Positions 9,086-17,555 of a stretch of DNA of 64,000 bases are shown here, one piece after another. A program made the position numbers and the translations under genes. Below the pieces are notes generated by a model. That model was not told the origin of the DNA and ran no database searches. It saw only the letters and a program-made list of their open reading frames with translations. This DNA comes from Luteimonas cucumeris. GTDB taxonomy: Bacteria; Pseudomonadota; Gammaproteobacteria; Xanthomonadales; Xanthomonadaceae. The stretch's first letter is position 1. Every line of letters starts with the position of its first letter. Location of the stretch: the NCBI RefSeq assembly GCF_007830035.1, contig NZ_VLKN01000003.1:527235-591234 (forward strand). The letters run 5' to 3'.

Positions 9086-9388
9086 TCAGTCCTCGCCGGC
9101 CTGCGGCTCGACGCTGCTGACGCGTTCGCGCAGTTCCTTGCCGGGCTTGAAATGGGGGACGTGCTTGCCGGGCAACGCCACTGCGTCGCCGGTCTTGGGA
9201 TTGCGGCCGGTACGTGGCGGCCGGTAATGCAGGGAAAAACTGCCGAATCCACGAATCTCGATGCGTCCGCCTTCCGACAGGGCACCGCCCATCATCTCCA
9301 GCAACGACTTCACCGCGAGATCGACATCGTCGGCCTTCAGGTGCGCCTGGCGCAGGGTGAGGATCTCGATCAGTTCGGACTTGGTCAT
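9086..9388 (-). CDS. ihfB: integration host factor subunit beta (IhfB)
   Basis: DNA-bending nucleoid protein of 100 residues that pairs with IhfA. It begins [20 protein letters not shown], the family N-terminus, and holds the DNA-binding arm [21 protein letters not shown], including the conserved Pro of the RNPKTG loop. The start is placed here because an in-frame ATG further upstream would add residues unlike the family and lies inside a strong hairpin. It follows rpsA, the classical rpsA-ihfB order. Confidence 0.96.
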   Translation of the reverse strand: MTKSELIEILTLRQAHLKADDVDLAVKSLLEMMGGALSEGGRIEIRGFGSFSLHYRPPRTGRNPKTGDAVALPGKHVPHFKPGKELRERVSSVEPQAGED

Positions 9389-9411
9389 GGAGGCCGGAGG
9401 GCTCAGGGCCA

Positions 9412-9441
9412 TGGGCGGTCCGGCAACTGCCGGACCGCCCA
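9412..9441. repeat. Very strong hairpin between rpsA and ihfB
   Basis: A 14-nt perfect inverted repeat (TGGGCGGTCCGGCA / TGCCGGACCGCCCA) with only two central bases lies 10 bases behind the rpsA stop and ahead of ihfB. There is no T-run, so it more likely serves as a 3'-end stabiliser, processing site or attenuator than as a simple terminator. Confidence 0.75.
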
Positions 9442-9451
9442 TTCGATGGCC

Positions 9452-11146
9452 TTACTCGGAATCGGCCTTGTTGCCGAGCTGCTCGCGCAGCAACGCACCA
9501 AGCTTGGTCGTGCCGCTGGAGGCATCCGCCGCCGCGCGGTTGTACTCGGCCAGCGTGTCGTGCATCTCGGCTTCGTCCTTGGCCTTGATCGAGAGCTGCA
9601 TGGTGCGGCCCTTGCGATCCATGCCGATGAACTTCGCCTCGATTTCCTGGCCCACCTTGAGGTGCTGGGTGGCGTCGTCGACGCGTTCCTTGGCGATGTC
9701 GCGCGCGGCGACATAACCTTCGACGCCGTCGGCCAGCTCGATCGTCGCCCCCTTGGCGTCGACTTCCTTGACCGTACCCTTGACCACCGAGCCCTTCTGG
9801 TTGCCTGCCATGTACTGGCCGAACGGATCCTGCTCCAGCTGCTTGACGCCCAGGCTGATGCGCTCGCGCTCCGGATCGACCGCCAGCACCACGGCTTCAA
9901 GCGTGTCGCCCTTCTTGAAGTTGCGGGCGATGTCCTCGCCGGTCGAGTTCCAGCTGATGTCCGACAGGTGGATCAGGCCGTCGATGCCACCGTCCAGGCC
10001 GATGAAGATGCCGAAGTCGGTGATCGACTTGATCTGGCCGGACACCTTGTCGTTCTTCTTGTGGATCGCGGCGAAGGTTTCCCACGGATTGGAGGAGACC
10101 TGCTTCATGCCCAGCGAGATGCGGCGACGCTCTTCATCGACGTCCAGCACCATCACCTGCACTTCGTCGCCGACCTGCACGATCTTGGACGGGTTGACGT
10201 TCTTGTTGGTCCAGTCCATCTCGGACACGTGCACCAGGCCTTCGACGCCCGGCTCGATCTCGACGAACGCGCCGTAATCGGTGACGTTGGAGACCTTGCC
10301 GAACACGCGGGTGTTGGCCGGGTAGCGACGCGCAATATTGTCCCACGGATCCTCGCCCAGCTGCTTCAGGCCGAGGCTGACGCGGTTGCGCTCGCGGTCG
10401 TACTTGAGCACGCGGACGTCCAGCTCCTGGCCGACTTCCACGACTTCGGACGGATGGCGCACGCGCTTCCAGGCCATGTCGGTGATGTGCAGCAGGCCGT
10501 CGATGCCACCGAGGTCGACGAACGCGCCGTAATCGGTGAGGTTCTTGACCACGCCCTTGAGCACGGCGCCTTCCTGCAGCTTCTCGAGCAGTTGCTCGCG
10601 CTCTTCCGAATGCTCGCTCTCGACCACCGCGCGGCGCGACACGACCACGTTGTTACGCTTGCGATCGAGCTTGATGAGCTTGAACTCGAGTTCCTTGCCT
10701 TCGAGGTACACCGGGTCGCGCACGGGGCGCACATCGACCAGCGAGCCGGGCAGGAACGCGCGGACGTCCTTGATGTCGACGGTGAAACCACCCTTGACCT
10801 TGCCGCTGATGCGGCCGGTGATGGTTTCGTTGTTGGTGAGCGCTTCTTCCAGCTCGTCCCACACCATGGCGCGCTTGGCCTTCTCGCGCGACAGCACGGT
10901 CTCGCCGAAGCCGTTCTCGATGGAGTCCAGCGCGACCTTGACCTGGTCGCCCACGCCCACGTCGATCTCGCCGGCGTCGTTCCGGAACTGTTCGATCGGC
11001 ACGATGCCTTCGGACTTCAGGCCGGCGTTGATCACCACCACGTCGCTGCGCACCTCGACCACGGTGCCGACGACGATGGAGCCCGGCTTCAGCTTGGCCA
11101 GATGGGTCTGGCTTTGTTCGAACAGTTCGGCAAATGATTCTGTCAT
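9452..11146 (-). CDS. rpsA: 30S ribosomal protein S1
   Basis: RNA-binding ribosomal protein needed to load structured mRNAs. It has 564 residues, close to the usual 557. Six S1 repeats are visible, at about residues 20-90, 105-173, 190-260, 276-346, 363-433 and 450-520. Repeats 3-6 carry the recurring pattern DYGAFV(D/E) or DFGIFI and GLxHxS/TDMxW. The C-terminus ([13 protein letters not shown]) is typical. It is flanked by cmk upstream and ihfB downstream on the same strand, a conserved neighbourhood. Confidence 0.98.
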   Translation of the reverse strand: MTESFAELFEQSQTHLAKLKPGSIVVGTVVEVRSDVVVINAGLKSEGIVPIEQFRNDAGEIDVGVGDQVKVALDSIENGFGETVLSREKAKRAMVWDELEEALTNNETITGRISGKVKGGFTVDIKDVRAFLPGSLVDVRPVRDPVYLEGKELEFKLIKLDRKRNNVVVSRRAVVESEHSEEREQLLEKLQEGAVLKGVVKNLTDYGAFVDLGGIDGLLHITDMAWKRVRHPSEVVEVGQELDVRVLKYDRERNRVSLGLKQLGEDPWDNIARRYPANTRVFGKVSNVTDYGAFVEIEPGVEGLVHVSEMDWTNKNVNPSKIVQVGDEVQVMVLDVDEERRRISLGMKQVSSNPWETFAAIHKKNDKVSGQIKSITDFGIFIGLDGGIDGLIHLSDISWNSTGEDIARNFKKGDTLEAVVLAVDPERERISLGVKQLEQDPFGQYMAGNQKGSVVKGTVKEVDAKGATIELADGVEGYVAARDIAKERVDDATQHLKVGQEIEAKFIGMDRKGRTMQLSIKAKDEAEMHDTLAEYNRAAADASSGTTKLGALLREQLGNKADSE

Positions 11147-11250
11147 TTCTGATTACTCAGGTTGAACACATGGATCGTGGCGCGCATGCGGCCCTGATCC
11201 ATCGGTTATCGGCCTGCGCGGGATGCGTGTGGCCGCAAGTGTTGTGATTG

Positions 11251-11277
11251 AAAAACCCGACGGAGGATTCCGGCGGG
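11251..11277 (-). terminator. Terminator-like hairpin between cmk and rpsA
   Basis: On the minus strand, CCCGCCG pairs with CGTCGGG (one mismatch) and is followed by TTTTT. It would separate cmk transcription from rpsA or act as an attenuator in the leader. Confidence 0.55.
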
Positions 11278-11327
11278 ACCCTCTGCTGTGCAAGTTCCAC
11301 CGACAAGGGAACCCATCTCCATCCTTG

Positions 11328-11348
11328 CCTTCCCCTTGAAGGGGAAGG
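11328..11348. repeat. 21-base palindrome downstream of cmk
   Basis: CCTTCCCCTT and AAGGGGAAGG are perfect 10-base arms around a single G, 28 bases beyond the cmk stop codon. There is no T-run. It may be a dispersed repeat or a 3'-end stabilising hairpin. Confidence 0.65.
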
Positions 11349-11375
11349 AAACGGGCGTAGGCGCAAAAAACGCGA

Positions 11376-12050
11376 CTACGGGTTCACCAATGCCAGTACC
11401 CGTGCGACCACCGTTTCGATGGAGAGGCCGGTGGTATCGATGTGAACGGCGTCTTCGGCCGGTCGCAACGGTGCCACCGCACGCTCCGCGTCGCGGGCAT
11501 CGCGGGCGAGAATCTCGCGCAGCAGACCGTCCAAGGTAACGGAAACCCCTTTGTCTTTCAACTGCTTATGGCGCCTTTCGGCTCTTTCCCGGGCACTGGC
11601 GGTCAGGAACACCTTGTAGGCGGCGTCCGGGAAGATCACGGTCCCCATGTCGCGACCGTCGGCGACCAGGCCCGGCGACCGGCGGAAGGAGCGCTGCAGG
11701 TCGAGCAGGGCGTCGCGGACCGGAGGGTGGGCGGCGATGGCCGAGGCGGCCGCGCCAGCGGTTTCCATGCGCAGCTGGTGGGTCGCGTCCTTGCCGTTGA
11801 CGATCACGTGCGGCTCGGCTCCGCCCTCGCCGGTCCGGAACTCGATTTCGGTTCGGCGGGCGCAGGCGGCGACGGCTTCGGCATCGCTCAGGTCGACTTC
11901 GGACCAGGCGGCGGCCAGCCCGACCGCGCGGTACAATGCGCCGGAATCCAAGTAATGCCAGCCCAGTCGCACTGCTACCAGGCGGCTGATGGTGCCCTTG
12001 CCGGAGCCGGAAGGGCCGTCGATGGTCAATACCGGAACCTGCTTGCCCAT
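11376..12050 (-). CDS. cmk: cytidylate kinase
   Basis: Phosphorylates CMP/dCMP with ATP. The product is 224 residues, as usual. It opens [20 protein letters not shown] with the P-loop [22 protein letters not shown], the CMP-site segment [15 protein letters not shown], and the LID-like [13 protein letters not shown] region follow. The ATG is preceded by GGGAGGCGAACG, a good ribosome site, and is preferred over an ATG nine codons upstream. It begins the minus-strand run into rpsA and is divergent from rpmJ. A TACAAT -10-like hexamer lies just upstream. Confidence 0.95.
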   Translation of the reverse strand: MGKQVPVLTIDGPSGSGKGTISRLVAVRLGWHYLDSGALYRAVGLAAAWSEVDLSDAEAVAACARRTEIEFRTGEGGAEPHVIVNGKDATHQLRMETAGAAASAIAAHPPVRDALLDLQRSFRRSPGLVADGRDMGTVIFPDAAYKVFLTASARERAERRHKQLKDKGVSVTLDGLLREILARDARDAERAVAPLRPAEDAVHIDTTGLSIETVVARVLALVNP

Positions 12051-12101
12051 CGTTCGCCTCCCTGGGGATCGGGTCATTGTAGCGGTATCACATGCAACCG
12101 C

Positions 12102-12130
12102 TTGAACAGATTAAAAAAAGCCGGCACAAT
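12102..12130 (+). promoter_or_regulatory. Candidate sigma-70 promoter for rpmJ
   Basis: TTGAAC (12102-12107), a 17-base spacer and CACAAT (12125-12130) precede the rpmJ start by 26 bases. Confidence 0.5.
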
Positions 12131-12156
12131 GTCGGACTTTTCCGCCGAGGTGTGTC

Positions 12157-12282
12157 ATGAAGGTCCTGTCCTCCCTGAAGTCGGCGAAGGCCCGTCACCG
12201 CGACTGCAAGGTGGTTCGCCGCCGCGGCAAGGTCTTCGTGATCTGCAAAACCAATCCACGTTTCAAGGCGCGTCAGCGCTGA
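12157..12282 (+). CDS. rpmJ: 50S ribosomal protein L36, type B (zinc-independent)
   Basis: A 41-residue basic protein beginning [20 protein letters not shown] and ending in NPRFKARQR. This matches the YkgO/type-B L36 pattern. The classical zinc ligands are incomplete: Cys17 and Cys30 remain, but the first Cys is replaced by His14 and the C-terminal His by Phe36. GAGGTG precedes the ATG at suitable spacing. The gene is monocistronic, with its own promoter and terminator, and is divergent from cmk. Confidence 0.95.
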   Translation: MKVLSSLKSAKARHRDCKVVRRRGKVFVICKTNPRFKARQR

Positions 12283-12355
12283 AAAAAGCTGGCGCTCAAG
12301 GCGCCAATGCTGACCCGCCGCGCCCAAGAGGCGCGTCGCTGCAAAACGTGACCGG

Positions 12356-12384
12356 GGCCGCAGCAATGCGGCCTTCGTCGTTTC
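12356..12384 (+). terminator. Terminator-like hairpin downstream of rpmJ
   Basis: GGCCGCA and TGCGGCC enclose a GCAA tetraloop at 12356-12373, followed by a T-rich tract (TTCGTCGTTT). A smaller hairpin (GGCGC/GCGCC) lies directly after the rpmJ stop. Confidence 0.55.
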
Positions 12385-12455
12385 TGGTGCCTGCGTCGCG
12401 GCAATGCGCGTGCGGCTTCTGCTTACAATCCGCCTTCCAGCCAAGGAGCCGCGCC

Positions 12456-12788
12456 ATGAACCGTCATAACCACCCCATCCGCTTGCTGGCTGCCGTGCTG
12501 CTCGCTGCCACCGGCACCGCTTCGGCCGAGACCTTGCTGATCCAGCGCGCCCAGCATGAAAGCGCCGCCCTCCCCGCGCGCGGCATGAGCATGGCGCAGG
12601 TCGAGGCGCAGTACGGTGCACCTGGTGAAAAGCTTGATCCGCGTGGCGGCCAGAAGCGCCAGTGGCCCACCATCAACCGCTGGACCTATCCGGCGTTCAC
12701 CGTGTACTTCGAGAAGAACAAGGTGATCGACGCCGTCGCCAACCAGGCAGCGCCGAACGAGATCGGGCCCAAGCCGCCGATCAGGTAA
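12456..12788 (+). CDS. periplasmic BamE/SmpA-like small protein
   Basis: A 110-residue exported protein. A signal peptide (MNRHNHPIRLLAAVLLAATG, cleavage after TASA) has no lipobox Cys. The mature part carries the BamE-like pattern GMSMAQVEAQYGAP followed by a TINRWTYPAFTVYFEKNKVIDAV strand region. AAGGAG sits 7 bases before the ATG. This resembles small xanthomonad proteins with a SmpA/OmlA-like fold; it is not the lipoprotein BamE itself, since it lacks the lipid anchor. No function beyond an envelope role can be stated. It stands alone between rpmJ and aguA. Confidence 0.8.
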   Translation: MNRHNHPIRLLAAVLLAATGTASAETLLIQRAQHESAALPARGMSMAQVEAQYGAPGEKLDPRGGQKRQWPTINRWTYPAFTVYFEKNKVIDAVANQAAPNEIGPKPPIR

Positions 12789-12868
12789 GGCGCGTCTTCC
12801 GCGCAAGAGCCGCACATCAATGTGCGGGGATTCAATTAGTAAAAGCCGCCAAGCCAGAGTTTGTCCGA

Positions 12869-13900
12869 ATGACTTCGCAGTTGCGTTTTCCAGCGGAATG
12901 GGAGCCCCAGTCCGCGATCCTGATCGCCTGGCCCCACGAAGGTACCGATTGGGCGCGGCGCCTGGGCGAGGTCGAGGAAACCTATATCGCCCTGGTCGCT
13001 GCCATAGCGCGCTTCCAGCGCGTGGTGATCTGCGTGGCCGACGATGACGTGCAGGCCTATGCGCGAGCGCGCCTGTCCTCGGCGCGCGTCGACATGGCCC
13101 GCGTGACTTTCGTCGACGTGCCCTACGACGACACCTGGCTGCGCGATTCCGGCCCGATCGCCCTGCGGGCGCAACGTGGTTTCCAGTTGCTCGATTTCCG
13201 GTTCACCGGCTGGGGCGGCAAGTTCGAGGCGAGCCGCGACGACAAGCTGATCGAAGCCCTGCATGCACGGCATGTCTTTCGCGATGCCCGCACGCACACG
13301 ATCGACTTCGCACTGGAAGGCGGTGCGATCGACACCGACGGCGCCGGCACCCTGCTGACCACCTGGCAGTGCCTGCACGAACGCCACCCGAACGCGTCGC
13401 GCGAGGAACTGACCTCGAAACTTTCGCAGTGGCTGGTCCAGCAGCGCGTGCTGTGGCTCGACCATGGCTACCTGGAGGGCGACGATACCGATGCGCATGT
13501 CGATACCCTCGCCCGCTTCGCGGCGCCGGACGCCATCGTGTTCCAGGCCTGCGACGATCCGACCGATTCGCATTACGCCGAACTGAAGGCGATGGCAGAC
13601 GAGATCGCGGCGCTGCGCACGCCCGACGGCCAGCCCTATCGGCTGTTTCCCCTGCCCTGGGCCAGGCCCGTCATCGACGAAGGCCGTCGCCTGGCCGCCA
13701 GTTACGCCAATTTCCTCATCATCAATGGCGCGGTGCTGATGCCGGCCTATGGCGACGATGCCGACGCGGCCGCGGCCTCGGTGCTGGCACAGGCCTTCCC
13801 GGACCGCGAGATCGTGCCGGTGCCCTGCCGCCCGCTGATATGGCAGAACGGCAGCCTGCATTGCATCACGATGCAGTTGCCGGAAGGCGCCTTGGCGTAA
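12869..13900 (+). CDS. aguA: agmatine deiminase
   Basis: Converts agmatine to N-carbamoylputrescine and ammonia, the first step of the agmatine route to putrescine. The 343 residues fit the peptidyl-arginine-deiminase fold family. It starts MTSQLRFPAEWEPQSAILIA, like other AguA proteins. Active-site parts are YDDTWLRDSGPIA, EGGAIDTDG, HVDTLARF, and the C-terminal nucleophile Cys in NGSLHCITMQLP. The partner gene aguB lies 2 kb downstream on the same strand, beyond an opposed glycosidase gene. The 34 bases before the ATG have no strong ribosome site. Confidence 0.93.
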   Translation: MTSQLRFPAEWEPQSAILIAWPHEGTDWARRLGEVEETYIALVAAIARFQRVVICVADDDVQAYARARLSSARVDMARVTFVDVPYDDTWLRDSGPIALRAQRGFQLLDFRFTGWGGKFEASRDDKLIEALHARHVFRDARTHTIDFALEGGAIDTDGAGTLLTTWQCLHERHPNASREELTSKLSQWLVQQRVLWLDHGYLEGDDTDAHVDTLARFAAPDAIVFQACDDPTDSHYAELKAMADEIAALRTPDGQPYRLFPLPWARPVIDEGRRLAASYANFLIINGAVLMPAYGDDADAAAASVLAQAFPDREIVPVPCRPLIWQNGSLHCITMQLPEGALA

Positions 13901-14000
13901 GCCGCATTCGTTGGAAGGCGGCACGAAGGCCACACTAAAAGGTGTCGGAACACACCAGGCGAGCTGGAGTCGGGCTTTCCAAATCGACTATCGAAGACTC

Positions 14001-14024
14001 GGATTCCGCTTCGCTGGAATGACG
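14001..14024. repeat. Short dispersed-repeat-like hairpin
   Basis: The segment GGATTCCGCTTCGCTGGAAT plus GACG resembles the GGATTCCCGC..GCGGGAATGACG dispersed element common in proteobacterial intergenic DNA, with mismatches. It lies in the 136-base gap between convergent aguA and the GH5 gene; nothing else is seen there. Confidence 0.4.
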
Positions 14025-14036
14025 TTTCTTCATTCC

Positions 14037-15752
14037 TTAACGCGAAGGCCCCAACGGCGCGAAGCGTAAGCTGCGCAGATCGACCCCCTCCTTCGCGGCC
14101 TTCACCACCAACGTATTGGTGCCTGCATGCAGATCGAAACCTGCAGGGTCCACCGCGGCACCATTGATCCGGACTGACAGGCCGTCGTTGCCGGCATCCG
14201 TCAGCAGCGTGTAGCGGCCGGCGCGTTCCACAGAGAAGGTATATTTCAGCCATTCGCCGGCCTGCATTCCGGCGACGAATGCGCCGCCATCCGGATCGGT
14301 GCCGATGTCGATGCCGTCATTGCGGTAGCGCAAACCCGTGTTCCACGTCACCCGTTCGCCGCCTGCCGAGACGTGGTAGTTGGCCGGCTTCAGGCTGTAG
14401 TACGCGTGCCGGTTCCTGCCCATGTCGAAATCGGCGGCACGGATCTGGCCACCGTCCGCGCCGATCCGGTGCGGCTTGAACGGCACGGTCTGGTCGGTGT
14501 GGGCCGCACGGAACAACGCGTCGACGACATCGGGATGCTGCACGTTGTTCTGGAAGCGCACATCGTGGCTCGCCAACCGCATCAGTGCCGCCTCCGCTTG
14601 TTCCCGGCTCGGGCGCTTGCCCTTGCCACTCCAGTAATCCAGCAGTTTCCGGTAGCCTTCGTTGGGCACGATCTGCAGCGGATTGTTGTAGCGGATCTTC
14701 TTCAGCGGCCACCATGCCCAGCCGATGCCTTCGGCCTCGACCAGGGCCACGGTGCGTGCGAACCAGTCGTTGGAGTTCTCACCCGTTTCGCCCAGCCACA
14801 ATGGAAGGTCGTACTTGTCGCGAAGAGCCAGCATGTCGACCATGGTTTCAGGCGTGGTGTAGTTCCAGTAACGGTGGAAACTGATCACCAGGTTGTCATC
14901 CCACACGCCCTGGTCGAAGACGCCGGCGTAGTTGTTGCCCCAACAGTTGCCTTCGATGATGACGATATGGCGCTTGTCGACCGCGCGGATGGCATGGGTC
15001 GCACGCTTCAGGAATTCGCGCAGCGGCGAGTTGGCTTTTTCGGCGCAACCATTCTTGTCGGCCTTGTCGGCGAAGCCCCAGTTGGGCTCGTTGATCAGGT
15101 CGTAGCCGCCGATGTTCGGCTCGTCCTTGTAACGCTGGGCCAGCTTCACCCACAGCGCGATGGCCTTGTCCTGGTTGGCCGGGTCGTCCCAGAAGGACGG
15201 CTTCTTCGGATCGCGATCCGAGATGTTGATGTCGTTGCCCTGTCCGCCCGGGGCGGCATGCAGGTCGAGGATCAGATACATATCGTTGGCCTTGGCCCAG
15301 GCCAACAGTGCGTCGGTGCGGCGGAAACCGTCCTCCAGCCAGGTGTGTTCGCCGGCGACCGGCTCCTGATCGACCGGCAGAGTGTAGAGGCCGAAGTGCA
15401 TCGGCAGTCGCACCGAATTGAACCCCCAGGCCTTCATCGCATCGATGTCGGCCTTGGTGGTGTGGTTGTCCAGCCATGCGGCATGGAACTCGCGCGTCTT
15501 CTCAGGTCCGATCAGCTTTTCGATCTCCGATCGGATGATTTGCTGCGTACCGAATTCCGGCAGTTCCAGCATGTAGCCTTCCTGCAGCATGAAGCCACCC
15601 AGCCCCATGCCGCGCAGGATGATCCTGTCTCCTGACTCGTCGACGATGTGGCGGCCGTCCCTCTTCAGGAATCCATCCGCCAGCGCCGGAAACTGCGCCA
15701 GCATCAATATGAGCGCGAGCGCGGCGTTCGCGGTGGCATTCTTCGCAGGCAT
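14037..15752 (-). CDS. secreted glycoside hydrolase family 5 (cellulase-like) with C-terminal carbohydrate-binding domain
   Basis: Probable extracellular beta-glycanase of 571 residues. A signal peptide covers residues 1-25, with cleavage after ALA. The GH5 (beta/alpha)8 domain spans about 30-400. The acid/base Glu is near residue 222 in YDLINEPNWGF, and the nucleophile Glu near residue 321 in WLGETGENSNDW. A linker region follows, then a beta-rich module at about 445-565 (EWLKYTFSVERAGRYTLLTD, VDLRSLRFAPLG) resembling CBM6/CBM35. The substrate (cellulose, mannan or a beta-1,3-glucan) cannot be read. The gene lies on the opposite strand between aguA and aguB, which suggests insertion into an older pair. 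Confidence 0.88.
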   Translation of the reverse strand: MPAKNATANAALALILMLAQFPALADGFLKRDGRHIVDESGDRIILRGMGLGGFMLQEGYMLELPEFGTQQIIRSEIEKLIGPEKTREFHAAWLDNHTTKADIDAMKAWGFNSVRLPMHFGLYTLPVDQEPVAGEHTWLEDGFRRTDALLAWAKANDMYLILDLHAAPGGQGNDINISDRDPKKPSFWDDPANQDKAIALWVKLAQRYKDEPNIGGYDLINEPNWGFADKADKNGCAEKANSPLREFLKRATHAIRAVDKRHIVIIEGNCWGNNYAGVFDQGVWDDNLVISFHRYWNYTTPETMVDMLALRDKYDLPLWLGETGENSNDWFARTVALVEAEGIGWAWWPLKKIRYNNPLQIVPNEGYRKLLDYWSGKGKRPSREQAEAALMRLASHDVRFQNNVQHPDVVDALFRAAHTDQTVPFKPHRIGADGGQIRAADFDMGRNRHAYYSLKPANYHVSAGGERVTWNTGLRYRNDGIDIGTDPDGGAFVAGMQAGEWLKYTFSVERAGRYTLLTDAGNDGLSVRINGAAVDPAGFDLHAGTNTLVVKAAKEGVDLRSLRFAPLGPSR

Positions 15753-15891
15753 ACAACCCCTCGTTTACACTTGCGTATCGCGGCCGGCGATCACCCCTTG
15801 ATACCGGCCTGCGGAACTTAACCACTTCCATGCTCGAAAGATCATCGCATGGTCCTCGTCCCACTCCCGAGCCTGCAACGGCAATCCGCAG

Positions 15892-16776
15892 ATGAAGAAG
15901 ACCACGCTCCCCGTCGCATTGATCCAGGAAAAGAACCACGGCGAAGCCGAGGCGAATCTTGCCATCATCGAAACGCGCGTCGGCGAGGCGGCCAGGCAGG
16001 GTGCGAAACTGGTACTGCTGCAGGAACTGCACAACGGCGCGTACTTCTGCCAGCACGAGTCGGTGGATGAATTCGATCGTGCGGAGACTATCCCCGGTCC
16101 CAGTACGGAACGTTTGTCGAAGCTCGCCAGGCAGCACGGCGTGGTGCTGGTCAGTTCGCTGTTCGAGAAGCGCGCGACCGGGCTGTATCACAACACCGCC
16201 GTGGTGTTCGATGCCGACGGCAGCACGGCCGGCCGATACCGCAAGATGCACATCCCGGACGACCCGGGCTTCTACGAGAAGTTCTATTTCACGCCCGGCG
16301 ACCTGGGTTTCGAACCGATCAATACCAGCGTCGGCCGCCTCGGGGTGCTGGTGTGCTGGGACCAGTGGTATCCGGAAGCCGCGCGCCTGATGGCGCTGGC
16401 CGGCGCAGAGTTGCTGCTTTATCCGACTGCTATCGGTTGGGATCCCGGCGACGAGCAGGCCGAAAAAGATCGCCAGCGCAACGCGTGGATCCTCAGCCAC
16501 CGCGGCCACGCCGTTGCCAATGGCCTGCCGGTGCTCAGCTGCAACCGCGTAGGCCATGAACCATCGCCGCTGGATGCAGCCGGCATCGATTTCTGGGGCT
16601 CCAGCCATGTGCTCGGGCCGCAAGGGGAATTCCTCGCCGAAGCCCAGGGCGATCCGCAGATACTGACCTGCGAGGTCGATCTCGGTCGTAGCGAACATGT
16701 GCGCCGGATCTGGCCGTTCCTGCGCGATCGCCGGATCGATGCCTACGGGGATTTGTTGAGGCGCTATCGCGACTGA
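15892..16776 (+). CDS. aguB: N-carbamoylputrescine amidase
   Basis: Hydrolyses N-carbamoylputrescine to putrescine, CO2 and ammonia. The 294 residues match the nitrilase-superfamily AguB. The catalytic triad is visible: Glu in LVLLQELHNG, Lys in RYRKMHIPDDPGFYEK, and Cys in GVLVCWDQWYPEAARL. The DPGFYEKFYF loop and the WDPGDEQ segment are typical of carbamoylputrescine amidases. It works with aguA, but an opposed GH5 gene separates the two, so aguB must have its own promoter in the 139-base gap. Confidence 0.95.
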   Translation: MKKTTLPVALIQEKNHGEAEANLAIIETRVGEAARQGAKLVLLQELHNGAYFCQHESVDEFDRAETIPGPSTERLSKLARQHGVVLVSSLFEKRATGLYHNTAVVFDADGSTAGRYRKMHIPDDPGFYEKFYFTPGDLGFEPINTSVGRLGVLVCWDQWYPEAARLMALAGAELLLYPTAIGWDPGDEQAEKDRQRNAWILSHRGHAVANGLPVLSCNRVGHEPSPLDAAGIDFWGSSHVLGPQGEFLAEAQGDPQILTCEVDLGRSEHVRRIWPFLRDRRIDAYGDLLRRYRD

Positions 16777-16903
16777 CGTTAGCCACCCGGTTCGTGCCTG
16801 CGTGTCGTACAGGCGCAGGCCACTTGACCCCCTGTGAAGTAGTTCATCGATCTCGATGATTCCTGAGACCAGCCGGGGCAACCGACGAACAGTCAGATAA
16901 AAA

Positions 16904-16915
16904 ACGAACGGTCGT
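16904..16915. promoter_or_regulatory. Possible TetR-type operator
   Basis: Imperfect palindrome ACGAACGGTCGT (ACGAnCGnTCGT, two mismatches) 15 bases before the TetR start codon. This position suits autorepression. Confidence 0.4.
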
Positions 16916-16930
16916 GCTATTGTTCGGCAC

Positions 16931-17536
16931 ATGAGCATTCTCACCGCCACCCAAAAAGGCGCTGCCACTCGCGAAGCCATCATCGACCAGGCCTATGACA
17001 TAGCCCGGCAGACGGGGCTGGAAGGCCTGTCGATCGGCCCGCTGGCACAGGCGGTGGGGATGTCCAAGAGCGGCGTGTTCGCCCATTTCGGCTCGCGCGA
17101 GGACCTGCAACTGGCCGTGCTCGAATCGGCAGCGCTCCGGTTCGGCCAGGCTGTGCTGATCGGCGCGCTATCACAGCCGCGCGGGCTGCCGCGCCTGCGC
17201 GCGATCATGCGCAACTGGTTCGAATGGGGGCGCACGGCCACCGGCGGCTGCGTGCTGGTGGGCTCGGTCAGCGAATACGACGATCGTCCTGGCCCGATCC
17301 GCGATCGTGTCCTGCAGAACGAGCGCCGCTGGCGCGCCGAACTGCAGCGCGCTGCGCAGCTTGCGATCGACGCCGGCCATCTGCGCGATGGCGATACCGA
17401 CCAGTACGCGTTCGAGCTGTACGCAATACCGCTGGCCATGCTCCATGAAGCCGGCCTGTTCGGTTACGAGCGGGCCCGACGCCATGGCGATACCGCGCTC
17501 GAGCGCTGGATCGCCGCCCATTCCCCGACCGCCTGA
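16931..17536 (+). CDS. TetR/AcrR family transcriptional regulator
   Basis: A 201-residue repressor. The N-terminal helix-turn-helix lies at about residues 10-55 (IIDQAYDIARQTGLEGLSIG, then LAQAVGMSKSGVFAHFGSRE). The C-terminal ligand domain contains TGGCVLVGSVSEYDD, a pattern seen in TetR_C regulators that sit beside hydrolases. An alpha/beta hydrolase gene starts 19 bases downstream and is the likely co-transcribed partner. A palindrome just upstream suggests autoregulation. The effector is unknown. Confidence 0.9.
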   Translation: MSILTATQKGAATREAIIDQAYDIARQTGLEGLSIGPLAQAVGMSKSGVFAHFGSREDLQLAVLESAALRFGQAVLIGALSQPRGLPRLRAIMRNWFEWGRTATGGCVLVGSVSEYDDRPGPIRDRVLQNERRWRAELQRAAQLAIDAGHLRDGDTDQYAFELYAIPLAMLHEAGLFGYERARRHGDTALERWIAAHSPTA

Positions 17537-17555
17537 CCCTTCATGAGGTGTCGCC

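Larger units (their letters stand above)
11147..11375 (-). promoter_or_regulatory. cmk-rpsA intergenic leader region (229 bases)
   Basis: Non-coding stretch between cmk and rpsA. It holds a palindrome (11328-11348), a terminator-like hairpin (11251-11277) and then about 100 bases of rpsA leader. A separate rpsA promoter downstream of the hairpin is expected, but no clear -35/-10 pair could be assigned. S1 is autoregulated through its leader in E. coli; whether that applies here is inference. Confidence 0.4.

Noticed and set aside
7523..11137. A 1204-codon open frame on the plus strand
   Set aside because: It runs antisense through lapB, lapA, ihfB and rpsA and has the composition expected from reading GC-rich codons backwards; the minus-strand genes have clear families.
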